Below, piece by piece: positions 26,270 through 35,955 of a stretch of DNA of 64,000 nt. This stretch comes from CAWAPS01 sp963783945. GTDB lineage: Bacteria > Actinomycetota > Acidimicrobiia > Acidimicrobiales > Palsa-688. The stretch is from assembly GCA_963783945.1 (NCBI GenBank), contig CAWAPS010000032.1, forward strand, positions 434,001 to 498,000, written 5' to 3'. The notes below the pieces were generated by a model. The model had not been told where the DNA came from. It did not search any database and saw nothing but the letters and a program-made list of their open reading frames with translations. The first letter of the stretch is position 1; every line of letters begins with the position of its first letter. The position numbers and the translations under genes were made by a program.

Positions 26270-26811
26270 CGATCCGTCTGGCCGCGTTCCTCCGAGCGGT
26301 CAACCTGGGACCCCACAACCGGATCGGCATGGCAGCGCTCCGTGAGCTTCTGACCGGCCTCGGATTCGAGGACGTGCGAACCGTCCTCCAGAGCGGCAAC
26401 GCGGTGTTCTCGTGCCGGGAGAAAACGGCGGCCGCCGCCGGTGACCGGGTCAAGGCCGCCATAGAGTCGGAGTTCGGTTTCGCCTGCCCGGTGGTCGTGC
26501 GCACCGGTCCCGAGCTGGCGGAGGCCATGGCTGCCGACCCTCTGGTCGAGGTCGCGGCCAACCCGTCCCGCCACTTCGTGGGCTTCCTGTCCGAAGAGCC
26601 GGCCGCCAAGGCGGCCGGGGCTCTGACGGCCAAGGCGACCGGCGAGGAACGAGCGGAGGTCGTCGGGCGGCACCTCTACATGTGGCTGCCGGCCGGCCTT
26701 TCTACTTCGGCCTTCGCCCGGGTCAACTTCGATCGGGACCTCGGTGTCGTGGTGACCAACCGCAACTGGAACACCGTGGCCAAGGTGGCGGTAATGCTGG
26801 GCGGCCGCTAG
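26266..26811 (+). CDS. DUF1697 family protein
   Basis: A 181-residue DUF1697 protein, recognisable by its N-terminus LAAFLRAVNLGPHNRIGM, then LGFEDVRTVLQSGNAVF and the C-terminal NWNTVAKVA. The function of the family is not established. It is coupled to the dehydrogenase by an ATGA overlap, third gene of a short operon. Confidence 0.88.
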   Translation: MTIRLAAFLRAVNLGPHNRIGMAALRELLTGLGFEDVRTVLQSGNAVFSCREKTAAAAGDRVKAAIESEFGFACPVVVRTGPELAEAMAADPLVEVAANPSRHFVGFLSEEPAAKAAGALTAKATGEERAEVVGRHLYMWLPAGLSTSAFARVNFDRDLGVVVTNRNWNTVAKVAVMLGGR

Positions 26812-26859
26812 GCGGGGGCGGTTCGCCGCGCCCCGATGCGCCCGCGGTAGCTTGGCGTC

Positions 26860-27183
26860 GTGGCCGGAACCCGGGCTCAGATCACCCCCCTCCCCCCGGA
26901 TCCGATCGTCCGCCGGTTCGTGAGGGCCGGCCGGCTCGAGGTCATACCGGCCCGCCTGGGCAAACGCCGGCGGGTCCTCGACTGGCTGGCGCAGCAATTC
27001 GAACCGGGCAAGGTCTACCCGGAGGCCACCGTCAACGTGGTCCTCGGCCGGTTCCACCCCGACTTCGCGGCGCTGCGTCGCTATCTGGTGGACGAGGGAT
27101 TCATGGAACGGCGCGGCGGCTTCTATTGGCGCGCCGGCGGGACTTTCGACGTGTCCTCAGGTGGCGCCGACCGCACCCAGTAG
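26860..27183 (+). CDS. DUF2087 family protein
   Basis: A 107-residue protein with the DUF2087 pattern: RLEVIPARLGKRRRVLDWL, FEPGKVYPEATVN and HPDFAALRRYLVDEGFMERR. This is a compact wing-like domain often found attached to transcription regulators. GTG start. It follows DUF1697 by 48 bp. A DNA- or RNA-binding role is plausible from the basic residues but not shown. Confidence 0.85.
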   Translation: MAGTRAQITPLPPDPIVRRFVRAGRLEVIPARLGKRRRVLDWLAQQFEPGKVYPEATVNVVLGRFHPDFAALRRYLVDEGFMERRGGFYWRAGGTFDVSSGGADRTQ

Positions 27184-27241
27184 CCGGGATGTCCATCGAT
27201 GCGCCACGATGTTCGCTGATACATCAGCCAGAAGGACACTG

Positions 27242-29902
27242 ATGACCGACCAGGAGAAGCTGCTCCAACCACCCTCCGCCCAGGCGGTAGCGGCAATCGT
27301 TCCGTCTCTGGGCGGCAACGAGGGGTCGATGCTCGAGTTGTGGCGGGTGGCCGCTCACGAGTCGGAGGACGCCATCTTCGGGGTCGACCCGAGCGGGAAG
27401 CTGACCGGATGGACGCCAGGCGCCACCCGGCTGTTCGGCTACCAGCAACAGGATGTGGCAGGCGAGCTGGCGGAGATGCTGCTCGCTGGAGGTCAGACGA
27501 CGCTCGCTCCGGGTGCCATCCGCTCCGTCCTGGCGGGTAGCCAGGTCGAGGGAGTCGACGCCGAAGCCCGCAACAAGGACGGGATGACCATACCTATCAG
27601 CCTCACCCTGGCCGCCCTCGACGGGGCCGGTGGCGTCTGCGCGATAGCACGGGACCTGAGCGAGCGCAAAAGGTCCGAGGCGACCGTCGCCGAGTTCCAG
27701 TCGCGCCTCGAGCAGGCTCAGCGGCTGTCCCACGTGGGCCTGTGGCTCTGGAACGCAGAGGCCGGGACCATCGAGCTCTCCGATGAGCTGTTCCGCATTC
27801 ACGGGATCGACCCGCTCGACTTCGACGGCCGGATCCAGTCCCGGATGGCGCTCGTCCACCCGGCCGACCGGAACCGGCTGGAGGCTCGGCTCCAGGGCGC
27901 CCTGTCGGGGGAGGGAACCTTCGAGCAGGAGTACCGGGTCATCAGACCGGAGGGATCGATCCGATGGGTGCACGAGAGGGCAACGCTCGAGCTCGACCGC
28001 CACGGCAAGCCGACGGGGCTTCGGGGCACCTCCCAAGATGTCACCGAACGCCGGGTGGCTACCGATTCCCTGGCCCGACAGGCGGTCCTCCTCGAGTTCC
28101 TCAGGCTGATCACAGAAGCCGCCAACCAGTCGTCCGACCTGGCCGACGCTCTTTATCAGTGCATCCGCCACATCTGCTCTAGCTTTCAGTGGCCGGTGGG
28201 GCACGCCGTCTTGTTCGGTCAGGACGGGGCTCCGGAGAGTCACATATGGCACCTTGACCACCAGACCCGGTACGCCCGCTTCCGCGACTCCAGCGAGCGC
28301 AACCCGGTGATGGGTGGGGAAGGCCTGGCCGGGTGGATCGCCAAAGCCCGCCAGCCGATCTGGTTGGCTGATCTGGCCGCCTCACTGGTCGCCCCACGAG
28401 CCCGGGCCGCGGCGGAAGGCGGGCTGGTCACGGGGTTCGGTTTTCCCGTCGTGCTGGACAAGGAGCTGGTCGCCGTCGTCGAGCTGTTCTGCGCCGAGAA
28501 GCGGGACCCTGACCCCGAGCTCATGGAGGCGGCCAGCCACGGGGCCAGCCAGCTGGGCCGGGTGGTCGAGCGGGCCCGGTCGCAGGTCGCGCTGGCCCAC
28601 CAGGCCATGCACGACTCGCTCACCGGGTTGCCCAACCGAACGCTGTTCCTCGACCGGTTGACCCACGCGGTGCGAGGCCTCGGACGGGACCGCAGCCATC
28701 TGGCTGTGTTGTTCATCGACCTCGACAACTTCAAGTTGATCAACGACAGCCTGGGTCACGATGTGGGCGACAGGGTGCTGCTCACAACCGCTCAGCGCCT
28801 GGTTCAGGCCATGCGCAAGGGCGATACCGCGGCTCGCTTCGGCGGCGATGAGTTCATAATCCTATGCGACCGGCTCTCGAGCGAGGATGCCGTGGGCGAC
28901 ATCGCAGACCGACTGCTCGGCGTGCTCACCGAGCCGATTCCGCTAGACGGCGCGGCCACGACTGTCGTCAACGGCAGTCTCGGAATAGTGATCGCCAGCT
29001 CGTCCGACGCCCGGGCGGAAGACCTGATACGCGACGCTGACGCCGCCATGTACCGGGCCAAGGAGGAGGGACGGGGCCGCTTCCACATCTTCGACGCCCG
29101 CCTGCACGAGCGGGCCAGCCGCAAGCTCGCCATCGGAAACGAGCTGCGCCAGGCCCTGTCCAACCGGGAGTTCCGGCTGGTTTATCAGCCGCAGGTCACC
29201 ATCCCCGACGGCCAGCTCATCGGCTTCGAGGCTCTGATCAGATGGGAGAACCCCGCTCGGGGCACGCTGTCGCCGGGCGAGTTCATCCCGGTGGCGGAGG
29301 AGACACGGCTGATCGTGCCCATCGGCGACTGGATCCTGCAAGAGGCCTGCCGTCAGGCGGCGGCGTGGCTCCGCCTGGCCGACGGTCACGATCCGCTGAC
29401 CGTGAGCGTCAACCTGTCGGCTGTGCAGTTAGCCCGCCCCGAGCTGATCAGCTCGGTGGAAGAAGCGCTGTCGACGTCCAACCTGGATCCGGCCAACCTG
29501 TGCCTGGAGATAACCGAGAGCGTCCTGATGGGAGATCCGGGCGCCTTCCTCGAGGCCCTGGTCGAGCTCAGGCTGCTCGGAGTGTCGGTAGCAGTTGACG
29601 ACTTCGGCACTGGCTACTCGTCGCTCGCCTATCTCCGGCGCTTTCCGATAGACGTGCTCAAGATCGACAAGGGGTTCGTCGACGGCCTCGGGCAGGGGGA
29701 CCACCGAGCCCAGTCGATCGTACGAGCCGTGGTCGACCTGTCACACGCTCTCGGTGTGAGATCGATGGCCGAAGGCGTCGAGACCTTCGAGCAGGCCCGG
29801 GATCTCGAAGACGCCGGCTGCCAGGCCGCACAAGGCTATTACTTCTCCCGCCCCCAGGATCCCGAGATCATCACCGAGGTTCTGGGCGCCCACCAGGGTT
29901 GA
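27242..29902 (+). CDS. PAS-PAS-GAF-GGDEF-EAL cyclic di-GMP protein
   Basis: An 886-residue soluble signalling protein. Order: PAS (about 30-135), PAS with PAC (about 145-270), GAF (about 285-445), diguanylate cyclase (about 455-615) with intact RFGGDEF, and phosphodiesterase (about 640-880) with intact FEALIRW and the DDFGTGYSSLAYL loop. Both catalytic signatures are present, so it could make and degrade c-di-GMP, with the direction set by its three sensor modules. No membrane segment. ATG 27242 has GAAGGA 6 bases upstream. Confidence 0.92.
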   Translation: MTDQEKLLQPPSAQAVAAIVPSLGGNEGSMLELWRVAAHESEDAIFGVDPSGKLTGWTPGATRLFGYQQQDVAGELAEMLLAGGQTTLAPGAIRSVLAGSQVEGVDAEARNKDGMTIPISLTLAALDGAGGVCAIARDLSERKRSEATVAEFQSRLEQAQRLSHVGLWLWNAEAGTIELSDELFRIHGIDPLDFDGRIQSRMALVHPADRNRLEARLQGALSGEGTFEQEYRVIRPEGSIRWVHERATLELDRHGKPTGLRGTSQDVTERRVATDSLARQAVLLEFLRLITEAANQSSDLADALYQCIRHICSSFQWPVGHAVLFGQDGAPESHIWHLDHQTRYARFRDSSERNPVMGGEGLAGWIAKARQPIWLADLAASLVAPRARAAAEGGLVTGFGFPVVLDKELVAVVELFCAEKRDPDPELMEAASHGASQLGRVVERARSQVALAHQAMHDSLTGLPNRTLFLDRLTHAVRGLGRDRSHLAVLFIDLDNFKLINDSLGHDVGDRVLLTTAQRLVQAMRKGDTAARFGGDEFIILCDRLSSEDAVGDIADRLLGVLTEPIPLDGAATTVVNGSLGIVIASSSDARAEDLIRDADAAMYRAKEEGRGRFHIFDARLHERASRKLAIGNELRQALSNREFRLVYQPQVTIPDGQLIGFEALIRWENPARGTLSPGEFIPVAEETRLIVPIGDWILQEACRQAAAWLRLADGHDPLTVSVNLSAVQLARPELISSVEEALSTSNLDPANLCLEITESVLMGDPGAFLEALVELRLLGVSVAVDDFGTGYSSLAYLRRFPIDVLKIDKGFVDGLGQGDHRAQSIVRAVVDLSHALGVRSMAEGVETFEQARDLEDAGCQAAQGYYFSRPQDPEIITEVLGAHQG

Positions 29903-29919
29903 CGCCCTGGGTGAGTTGC

Positions 29920-30384
29920 TCAGCTGGTGATGCCGGCCTCGTCGAGAATGATCGAGGTCTCGGTGCTCTTGAGCCCGGGAATCTCCCGGAGGCTCTGCAA
30001 CACGACATCGCGCAACTCGGTCAGGTCGGCGGCCCGGACCAGGGCGACGAAGTCGAACGGTCCGGCGGTGAGCCCGACCCACTCGACTCCGTGGGTCCGG
30101 CCCAGCTCCTGCAGGGTCTCGGCCCACATGGGCTGGTCGGCGCTGATGAGCACCAGGGCGGCGACGTTCAACCCTCGGGTCCCGGGGCCGACCACGGCAC
30201 GGAACGACGAGATCACCCCATCGTCGATGAGCCTGGTGAACCGGGCGTAGGCGGTTGCCCGGCTCACCGAGACCCTCTCGGCCAGCGCTGGCACGGAGAT
30301 CCGTCCCTCCTCGCGGAGGATGTCGACGATCGTCTCGTCAACCCGGTCATACCGGGCACTCAGGTTGGACGGCCGTATGGTCAC
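29920..30384 (-). CDS. Lrp/AsnC-family regulator
   Basis: A roughly 154-residue Lrp-type regulator. Winged helix: IVDILREEGRISVPALAERV then SVSRATAYARFTRL. The C-terminal RAM domain contains VEWVGLTAGPFDFVALVRA. I prefer the GTG at 30384; a TTG at 30435 would add 17 residues. Lrp proteins sense amino acids. It is divergent from the indolepyruvate oxidoreductase gene with a 78-bp control region, so aromatic amino-acid-dependent control of that gene is likely (inference). Confidence 0.88.
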   Translation of the reverse strand: MTIRPSNLSARYDRVDETIVDILREEGRISVPALAERVSVSRATAYARFTRLIDDGVISSFRAVVGPGTRGLNVAALVLISADQPMWAETLQELGRTHGVEWVGLTAGPFDFVALVRAADLTELRDVVLQSLREIPGLKSTETSIILDEAGITS

Positions 30385-30445
30385 AATCCATAAAGATAGA
30401 TCATCATCCGGTAGAGGGGGCTTCTCCTCGTTCAACCGCCTGCTA

Positions 30446-30455
30446 AGCGTACGCT
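30446..30455. promoter_or_regulatory. Palindrome in the lrp/IOR divergent region
   Basis: AGCGTACGCT, a perfect 10-bp palindrome ending 7 bases before the oxidoreductase ATG. It is a possible Lrp site; support is its position only. Confidence 0.25.
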
Positions 30456-30462
30456 AGGCAAG

Positions 30463-33400
30463 ATGGTGACCGGTACCCGGTACTCGCTTTCGGATCGATA
30501 CGACGCCGAGACCGGGCGGGTCCTGCTGTCGGGAATCCAGGCCCTGGTGCGCATACCCATGGAACAGCTGCGGTTGGACCGGGCAAACGGACGGCGGACT
30601 GCGGCATTTGTTTCGGGCTATCCGGGCTCGCCACTGGGCGGATTCGATCTCGAGATGGCCCGCACGGTGAAGCGGACCGACCTCGATATCGTCCACGTCC
30701 CGGCGGTCAACGAGGAGCTGGGGGCGACCGCGGTGATGGGCTCCCAGCTGGCTTCGGCCCGGGCCGACCTGCGCTTCGACGGTGTGATCGGGGTGTGGTA
30801 CGGCAAGGCCCCGGGGCTCGACCGGGCGACAGACGCCCTGCGCCACGCCACGTTCGCTGGTTCGAGCGCCCGGGGCGGCGCGATCGCCCTGGTGGGCGAT
30901 GACCCGGCCTGCAAGTCCTCCACGATGCCATCGTCCTCCGACGCCGGCCTGGTCGACCTGCATATGCCGATCCTCTATCCCGGCACGGTTTCCGAGTGCC
31001 TGGAGCTCGGATTGCACGGAATCGCCATGTCCAGGGTCACCGGCCTGTGGTCAGCCATCAAGGTCGTGGCGCCGATCGCCGACGGCACCGAGACGGTGGA
31101 CCTCCCGGTGCTCCATGCGCCTCCGGCCACCCCGGAGATCGAGGTGGGGGGGCAGATCTGGACGCCCCACCCGTCGGCCCAGTTCCTCGGTGCCCGCATG
31201 ATCGAGGTCGAGGAGGAGTTCCACGAAATACGCGAGAGGCTCGCCCACGAGTACGGGTTGTTGAACGGCCTCAACCAGGTGACCGTCGATCCGGCCGACG
31301 CCTGGATCGGGTGTATCGCCACGGGCTACACCTATTACGAGCTGAAAGAGGCCTTCCGCCGGCTGGGCTTCGCCGACGACCAGGCTCTGGAGCGGGCCGG
31401 CATTCGCGTCCTGTACCTGAAGATGCCCGTGCCCTTCCACGAGGGGCAGATCGCCGACTTCGCTCGCGGTCTGGACGAGATCCTCGTTGTAGAGGAGAAG
31501 AACCCGACCCTCGAACGGCTGGTACGGGACGCCCTCTACCCCACCGCCCTGCGGCCGCTGGTCACGGGCAAGCACGCTCCCGACGGCTCCCGGATCATGC
31601 CGTCCCACGGGCTGCTCGACGCCGACGCCATCCTGCCCGGCCTGCGCGCCCGGCTGCAGATCCGGCTGGGCGACCGACTGGCCCCGCCGCCCGAGAGCCG
31701 CGAGCGCCTCCCGGTGGTCGGCGGCCGTACCCCGTTCTTCTGTTCCGGCTGCCCCCATAACTGGGGCACCAAAGTGCCGGCGGGAGCGACGGTCGGCATG
31801 GGCACGGGCTGCCACGGCATGACGCTGCTCATGGACGAGGCCCGGGTCGGCGACAGCATCGGGATCACCGCCATGGGCAACGAGGGAGCGCAGTGGCTCG
31901 GAATGGCCCCCTTCGTCGACACCCGCCACGTATTCCAGAACCTCGGAGACGGCACGTTCTTCCACTCCGGTCAGCTCGCCATCCAGGCCGCCATCGGGGC
32001 CAAGGCCACCATGACGTTCAAGATTCTCTACAACGGAGCGGTAGCGATGACAGGGGGACAGACCTCCAGCCACACCGTCGGGGTCGCCGACCTGGCCCGA
32101 ATCTTGCTTGCCCATGGGGTGGCCGGGGTCGCCATCACCGCCGAGGACGTGGGACGCTACAGAGGGGCGAGCCTTCCCCCGGGAGTGGCGGTGTTCGACC
32201 GGAGCCGGATCGTCGAGATCCAGGAGCGCCTGGCTGCCATAGATGGAGTCACGGTCCTTATACACGACCAGGCGTGCGCCGCTGAGCTCCGCCGGGGCCG
32301 CAAACGGGGTGCGGTACCGACGCCGGATTTCAGGGTCGTCATAAACCATCGAGTCTGCGAGGGCTGCGGCGACTGCGGCGACGTGAGCAACTGCCTGTCG
32401 GTCCGGCCGGTCGACACACCGCTCGGGCGGAAGACCCAGATCGACCAGGAAAGCTGCAACTTCGACGCCTCCTGCCTGTCGGGGGATTGTCCCGCGTTCA
32501 TGACGGTGAAGACCGAACACCGAATATCGGCCGGGGCTTCGCCGCCATCCCCCGACCAGCTCCCTGTCGGCGATCCACCGGAATGGACCGGATCGTCGGC
32601 GGTGATCAGGCTGGCCGGGATCGGCGGGACCGGGGTCGTCACCGCGGCGCAGGTCATCGCCACGGCGGCGATGCTTGACGGTTGGAGCGTGGACGGGCTC
32701 GATCAGACGGGTCTGTCGCAAAAGGCCGGTCCGGTCGTGAGTGATCTGACTCTGACCCGGGAGCGAAGCGAGGACCGAGCGAAGCTGGTCGGCGAGGCGC
32801 AAGCAGACAGCCTGCTGGCGTTCGACCAGCTGGTCGCGGTCTCGCCCGCGACCGTCGCCGCCAGCTCCCCCCACCGGACCGTCACGGTGGCATCCACCTC
32901 GGTCACACCGGTCGGTGCGGAGATCAGCCATCCCGACCTCCCCCACCTGTCACCGCGAGAGCTCGAGGAGCGCCTGAGAGAAGCGTCCCTCCCCGGCGGC
33001 TATGTCGGCGTCGACGCAGCCAAGCACGCCAGTCTCCTTGGCGGCCGTCAAACCACCGCCAACCTCTTCGTCGTCGGGGTTGCTGTACAGCTGGGCGCCG
33101 TCCCTGTCTCACCTCTGAGGATGAGGGAGGCCATCGAGCTCAACGGCGTAGCGGTAGAGGCCAACGCCGCGGCCTTCGAGTGGGGACGCCGCTGGGCCGA
33201 CAACCCGACCGAGGTGGACTCGGTCATGGCGGCGGCGGCCATCGACACGACGGAGGTGAAGACCGGGCCGCTACCTACCTCGCTCTCCCGTCGAATCGAC
33301 CGCCTGCTGGCCGGTCTGGACGGCTCCGGCCCAGGGGAGATGGTTGCCTGCGGCGACCTTGCGGGCCTCCTCACCATGCTGACATCCGATCTTGTCGCCT

Positions 33401-34002
33401 ACCAGAACGCGGCGTATGCCCATCGGTTCATCGACCTGGTGGGCACGGTGGCGGCGGCCGAACAACGGGTAACCGGCAGAGCAGCAGAGCTGACGACCGC
33501 AGTGGCGCAGGGGTACCACAAGCTCCTCGCCTACAAGGACGAATACGAGGTGGCCCGCCTGATGCTGAGCGAGGACGGTCTGGCCGCGGTGCGGGCGGCG
33601 GGAGGTTCGCCGGGCGGTGTGACCTGGCATCTGCACCCCCCAGCGTTACGGGCGGCGGGCAGGCGAGGAAAGATCAGGTTCGGTCCGTGGTCGCGTCCGG
33701 TGTTCGTCGCGCTGGCCCGATCGAACAGGTTGAGGGGCACCCGTCTCGACCCCTTCGGCCGCACCGACATCCGCCGGCTGGAGCGGCAGCTCCCCGTCGA
33801 CTACGCCGCTGCCATCGCGGAGGTGGCCCAGCGCCTGAACGCCGGCAATCTTGACGAAGCCGTGGCACTGGCAGCCCTCCCCGAGATGGTACGCGGCTTC
33901 GAGTCGCTGAAACTCCGCCGGGCCGCCGATTACCATGCCCGACTGGCGAGCGGGTTGGCGGTGTTCGGCCGGAGCTCGGCCTCGCCGGTGGCCGCGACCT
34001 AG
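30463..34002 (+). CDS. Indolepyruvate ferredoxin oxidoreductase, fused subunits
   Basis: A 1179-residue single-chain 2-oxoacid:ferredoxin oxidoreductase, the usual length of fused aryl-pyruvate enzymes. Order: N-terminal pyrimidine-binding region (about 1-390; SGYPGSPLGGFD, WYGKAPGLDRATDALRH), the TPP-binding half (about 410-600; FCSGCPHNWGT, GNEGAQW, YNGAVAMTGGQ), a cysteine-rich linker (CEGCGDCGDVSNC, SCNFDASCLSGDC) and the gamma-like domain (IGGTGVVTAAQVI). It converts indole-, phenyl- or hydroxyphenyl-pyruvate to the aryl-acetyl-CoA. Its proximity to paaABCDE suggests it feeds phenylacetyl-CoA to that pathway. Confidence 0.93.
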   Translation: MVTGTRYSLSDRYDAETGRVLLSGIQALVRIPMEQLRLDRANGRRTAAFVSGYPGSPLGGFDLEMARTVKRTDLDIVHVPAVNEELGATAVMGSQLASARADLRFDGVIGVWYGKAPGLDRATDALRHATFAGSSARGGAIALVGDDPACKSSTMPSSSDAGLVDLHMPILYPGTVSECLELGLHGIAMSRVTGLWSAIKVVAPIADGTETVDLPVLHAPPATPEIEVGGQIWTPHPSAQFLGARMIEVEEEFHEIRERLAHEYGLLNGLNQVTVDPADAWIGCIATGYTYYELKEAFRRLGFADDQALERAGIRVLYLKMPVPFHEGQIADFARGLDEILVVEEKNPTLERLVRDALYPTALRPLVTGKHAPDGSRIMPSHGLLDADAILPGLRARLQIRLGDRLAPPPESRERLPVVGGRTPFFCSGCPHNWGTKVPAGATVGMGTGCHGMTLLMDEARVGDSIGITAMGNEGAQWLGMAPFVDTRHVFQNLGDGTFFHSGQLAIQAAIGAKATMTFKILYNGAVAMTGGQTSSHTVGVADLARILLAHGVAGVAITAEDVGRYRGASLPPGVAVFDRSRIVEIQERLAAIDGVTVLIHDQACAAELRRGRKRGAVPTPDFRVVINHRVCEGCGDCGDVSNCLSVRPVDTPLGRKTQIDQESCNFDASCLSGDCPAFMTVKTEHRISAGASPPSPDQLPVGDPPEWTGSSAVIRLAGIGGTGVVTAAQVIATAAMLDGWSVDGLDQTGLSQKAGPVVSDLTLTRERSEDRAKLVGEAQADSLLAFDQLVAVSPATVAASSPHRTVTVASTSVTPVGAEISHPDLPHLSPRELEERLREASLPGGYVGVDAAKHASLLGGRQTTANLFVVGVAVQLGAVPVSPLRMREAIELNGVAVEANAAAFEWGRRWADNPTEVDSVMAAAAIDTTEVKTGPLPTSLSRRIDRLLAGLDGSGPGEMVACGDLAGLLTMLTSDLVAYQNAAYAHRFIDLVGTVAAAEQRVTGRAAELTTAVAQGYHKLLAYKDEYEVARLMLSEDGLAAVRAAGGSPGGVTWHLHPPALRAAGRRGKIRFGPWSRPVFVALARSNRLRGTRLDPFGRTDIRRLERQLPVDYAAAIAEVAQRLNAGNLDEAVALAALPEMVRGFESLKLRRAADYHARLASGLAVFGRSSASPVAAT

Positions 34003-34670
34003 GCGCTCCTTATCCGCAAGCCGTCGAAGGCCACCGCACACACGTAGTCGGCGAGGCGGTCGCCGGCCAGACGATCAGCGGGTCGGCGAACCTCCCCCTG
34101 CCGGTACCACTCCACGATCGAGTTGACCATGCCGAACAACAGCCGGGCGGTCACGCCAGGGTCGACATCGCGACGTACGTCGCCCTCCGCTTCAGCCTGG
34201 CCGACCAGGCCGGCCACGATTGCGTCGAACCGCCGCCTGCGGTCCAGTGCCGATCGTTCGGTCTCAGTGTTGCCCCTGACCCGGAGGAGGAGAGTGACGT
34301 AGGGGAGGCGGTCCACGAGCACTTCCACGCTTCCGCGGACCAGGCGTTCGAGCCGGTCGATCGCCGGCTGCGGAGCGGCTTCAGCTTCTGCGGCGACGGC
34401 GAAGAGCCCGTCGAGCGCCCGGTCGAGGGCGAGGCGCAGCAGCTCCTCCTTGCTGCCGACGTGGTGATAGATGGCCGATTTGGCGATGCCGAGCCGCCGC
34501 GACAGATCCTCCATGCTCGTTCCGTCGTAACCGCGCTGGTTGAAGACCTCCACGGCAACCGCCAGCAGAGTCTCGAGGTCGTAGCCGGGACGGCCTCGAC
34601 GGGGCCGGTCGGCCGGAGGCGATCCAGGCGGTGGGGCGGGGCGGGGCGGAGAGGCAGGCACGGGGCTCAC
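33999..34670 (-). CDS. paaR: TetR-family regulator, probable PaaR
   Basis: A 223-residue TetR regulator with helix-turn-helix VFNQRGYDGTSMEDLSRRLG then IAKSAIYHHVGSKEELL. A Pro-rich 25-residue N-terminal tail precedes it. Its position divergent from paaABCDE, and the ACCG-NN-CG-NN-CGGT site between them, match actinobacterial PaaR, which releases DNA on binding phenylacetyl-CoA. GTG start directly abuts the stop of a 45-codon frame. Its end overlaps the oxidoreductase gene's end by 4 bases (convergent). Confidence 0.82.
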   Translation of the reverse strand: MSPVPASPPRPAPPPGSPPADRPRRGRPGYDLETLLAVAVEVFNQRGYDGTSMEDLSRRLGIAKSAIYHHVGSKEELLRLALDRALDGLFAVAAEAEAAPQPAIDRLERLVRGSVEVLVDRLPYVTLLLRVRGNTETERSALDRRRRFDAIVAGLVGQAEAEGDVRRDVDPGVTARLLFGMVNSIVEWYRQGEVRRPADRLAGDRLADYVCAVAFDGLRIRSA

Positions 34671-34808
34671 TCAGTCCCGACCGGTGAATACCGGCGGCTG
34701 CTTGCGCGTCATCGTTGCGGTCAAGGCCGGGCCCAGCATCCGCATGGTGGCGGCCGAGTCCCCGACCTCGGAGCTCCCGCCTGGAACGGATGGGTCCTGC
34801 GGTTCCAT
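34671..34808 (-). CDS. Small upstream frame before paaR
   Basis: A 45-codon frame, ATG at 34808, ending with a TGA that touches the paaR GTG (TGAGTG), as in coupled gene pairs. The encoded peptide (MEPQDPSVPGG..., ending PVFTGRD) matches no family I know. It has no strong ribosome site. It may be a coupling leader or simply the untranslated leader of paaR. Confidence 0.3.
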   Translation of the reverse strand: MEPQDPSVPGGSSEVGDSAATMRMLGPALTATMTRKQPPVFTGRD

Positions 34809-34825
34809 GACAGGTAGACTAACCG

Positions 34826-34839
34826 ACCGAACGTACGGT
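34826..34839. promoter_or_regulatory. PaaR-type operator
   Basis: ACCGAACGTACGGT: a perfect palindrome matching the ACCG-NN-CG-NN-CGGT core that I recall for actinobacterial PaaR boxes. It lies between paaR and paaA and directly touches a TATAAA element (34839-34844), a likely -10 box of paaA. A bound repressor would therefore block paaA transcription. The outer bases of the recalled consensus match only partly. Confidence 0.65.
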
Positions 34840-34900
34840 ATAAAATACGTTGGGTGCCGGCCGGAATTCGCCCACTACCGGGACTGCGACGAGGGATGCT

Positions 34901-35955
34901 ATGGATAGCCAAGACGAGAAGTCGCTGGCCCGGTACTTCGAGGACACCATCGCCCACGATCGCCGGATTGAGCCCCGGGACTGGATGCCCGAGGCCTATC
35001 GGGCCACCATGATCCGCCAGATCGCCCAGCACGCCCACTCGGAGATCATCGGCATGCAGCCGGAGGGCAACTGGGTCACCAGGGCGCCTTCGCTGCGTCG
35101 CAAGGCCATCCTGCTGGCGAAGGTCCAGGACGAGGCCGGCCACGGCATGTACCTGTACTCGGCGGCCGAGACCCTCGGTGCTGATCGCGCCGATCTAACG
35201 GAGAAGCTGATTTGCGGCCGTCAGAAGTACTCGTCGATCTTCAACTACCCGGCGCTCACCTTCGCCGACGTGGGGGTGATCGGCTGGCTGGTGGACGGGG
35301 CCGCGATCTGCAATCAGGTCCCGCTGTGCCGGTGCTCCTACGGACCGTACGCCCGAGCGATGATCCGCATATGCAAGGAGGAGTCCTTCCACCAGCGGCA
35401 GGGCTACGAGCTGCTCCTGACCATGATGGGGGGACGGACGCCCAGCGGGCCATGGTGCAGGATGCCACCAATCGGTGGTGGTGGCCGTCTCTCATGATGT
35501 TCGGCCCTCCCGACGCGTCGTCGCCAAATACCGCGCAGTCGCTGGCGTGGCGCATCAAGCGGCACACCAACGACGAGCTGCGCCAGCGCTTCGTCGATAT
35601 GACCGTGCCCCAGGCCGAGGCCCTCGGCGTCACGTTGCCCGACCCGGACTTGCGCTGGAATCCGGACCGAGGGGCGCACGACTTCGCAGAGCCGGACTGG
35701 GACGAGCTGCGGCGGGTCATCGGGGGCGGCGGTCCGTGCAATAGCCAGCGCATCGACCACCGGCGGGCCGCCCACCGTGATGGCGCCTGGGTACGGGAGG
35801 CGGCTCTCGCCCACGCCGCCAGACAGAGGACCCGGGCACCGGCCGGCGCAGGCCCGCCGGGGGGAGCCCGAACCGGCGAAGACCCGTCAGGGGGAGGCCA
35901 GTCGAGGGGAGGGCAGCCCGGGGGGGCCGGACCGGATGGAGGGTCGGAGCCGTGA
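34901..35955 (+). pseudogene. paaA: paaA, phenylacetyl-CoA epoxidase catalytic subunit, frameshifted
   Basis: PaaA is the diiron subunit that epoxidises phenylacetyl-CoA. The first part (to about 35433) is clearly PaaA, with both diiron motifs DEAGH and EESFH. The continuation MVQDATNRWWWPSLMMFGP is found in another frame on the same strand. The break falls at a run of six G (35428-35433): a seventh G would restore ...MMGGTDAQRAMVQD. Without it the first frame stops at 35497. Either a real one-base deletion, a homopolymer sequencing error or slippage. The ATG at 34901 has GAGGGA upstream. The C-terminal tail is unusual, Gly/Pro/Arg-rich. The stop overlaps paaB (GTGA). Confidence 0.88.

Noticed and set aside
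31051..32946. A 631-codon open frame on the minus strand
   Set aside because: It lies opposite the indolepyruvate oxidoreductase, has no family motif or ribosome site, and is a GC-rich codon-bias shadow.
35428..35433. Programmed frameshifting in paaA as a regulatory device
   Set aside because: A plain six-G run without a visible slippery heptamer and downstream structure; a sequencing error or mutation is simpler.
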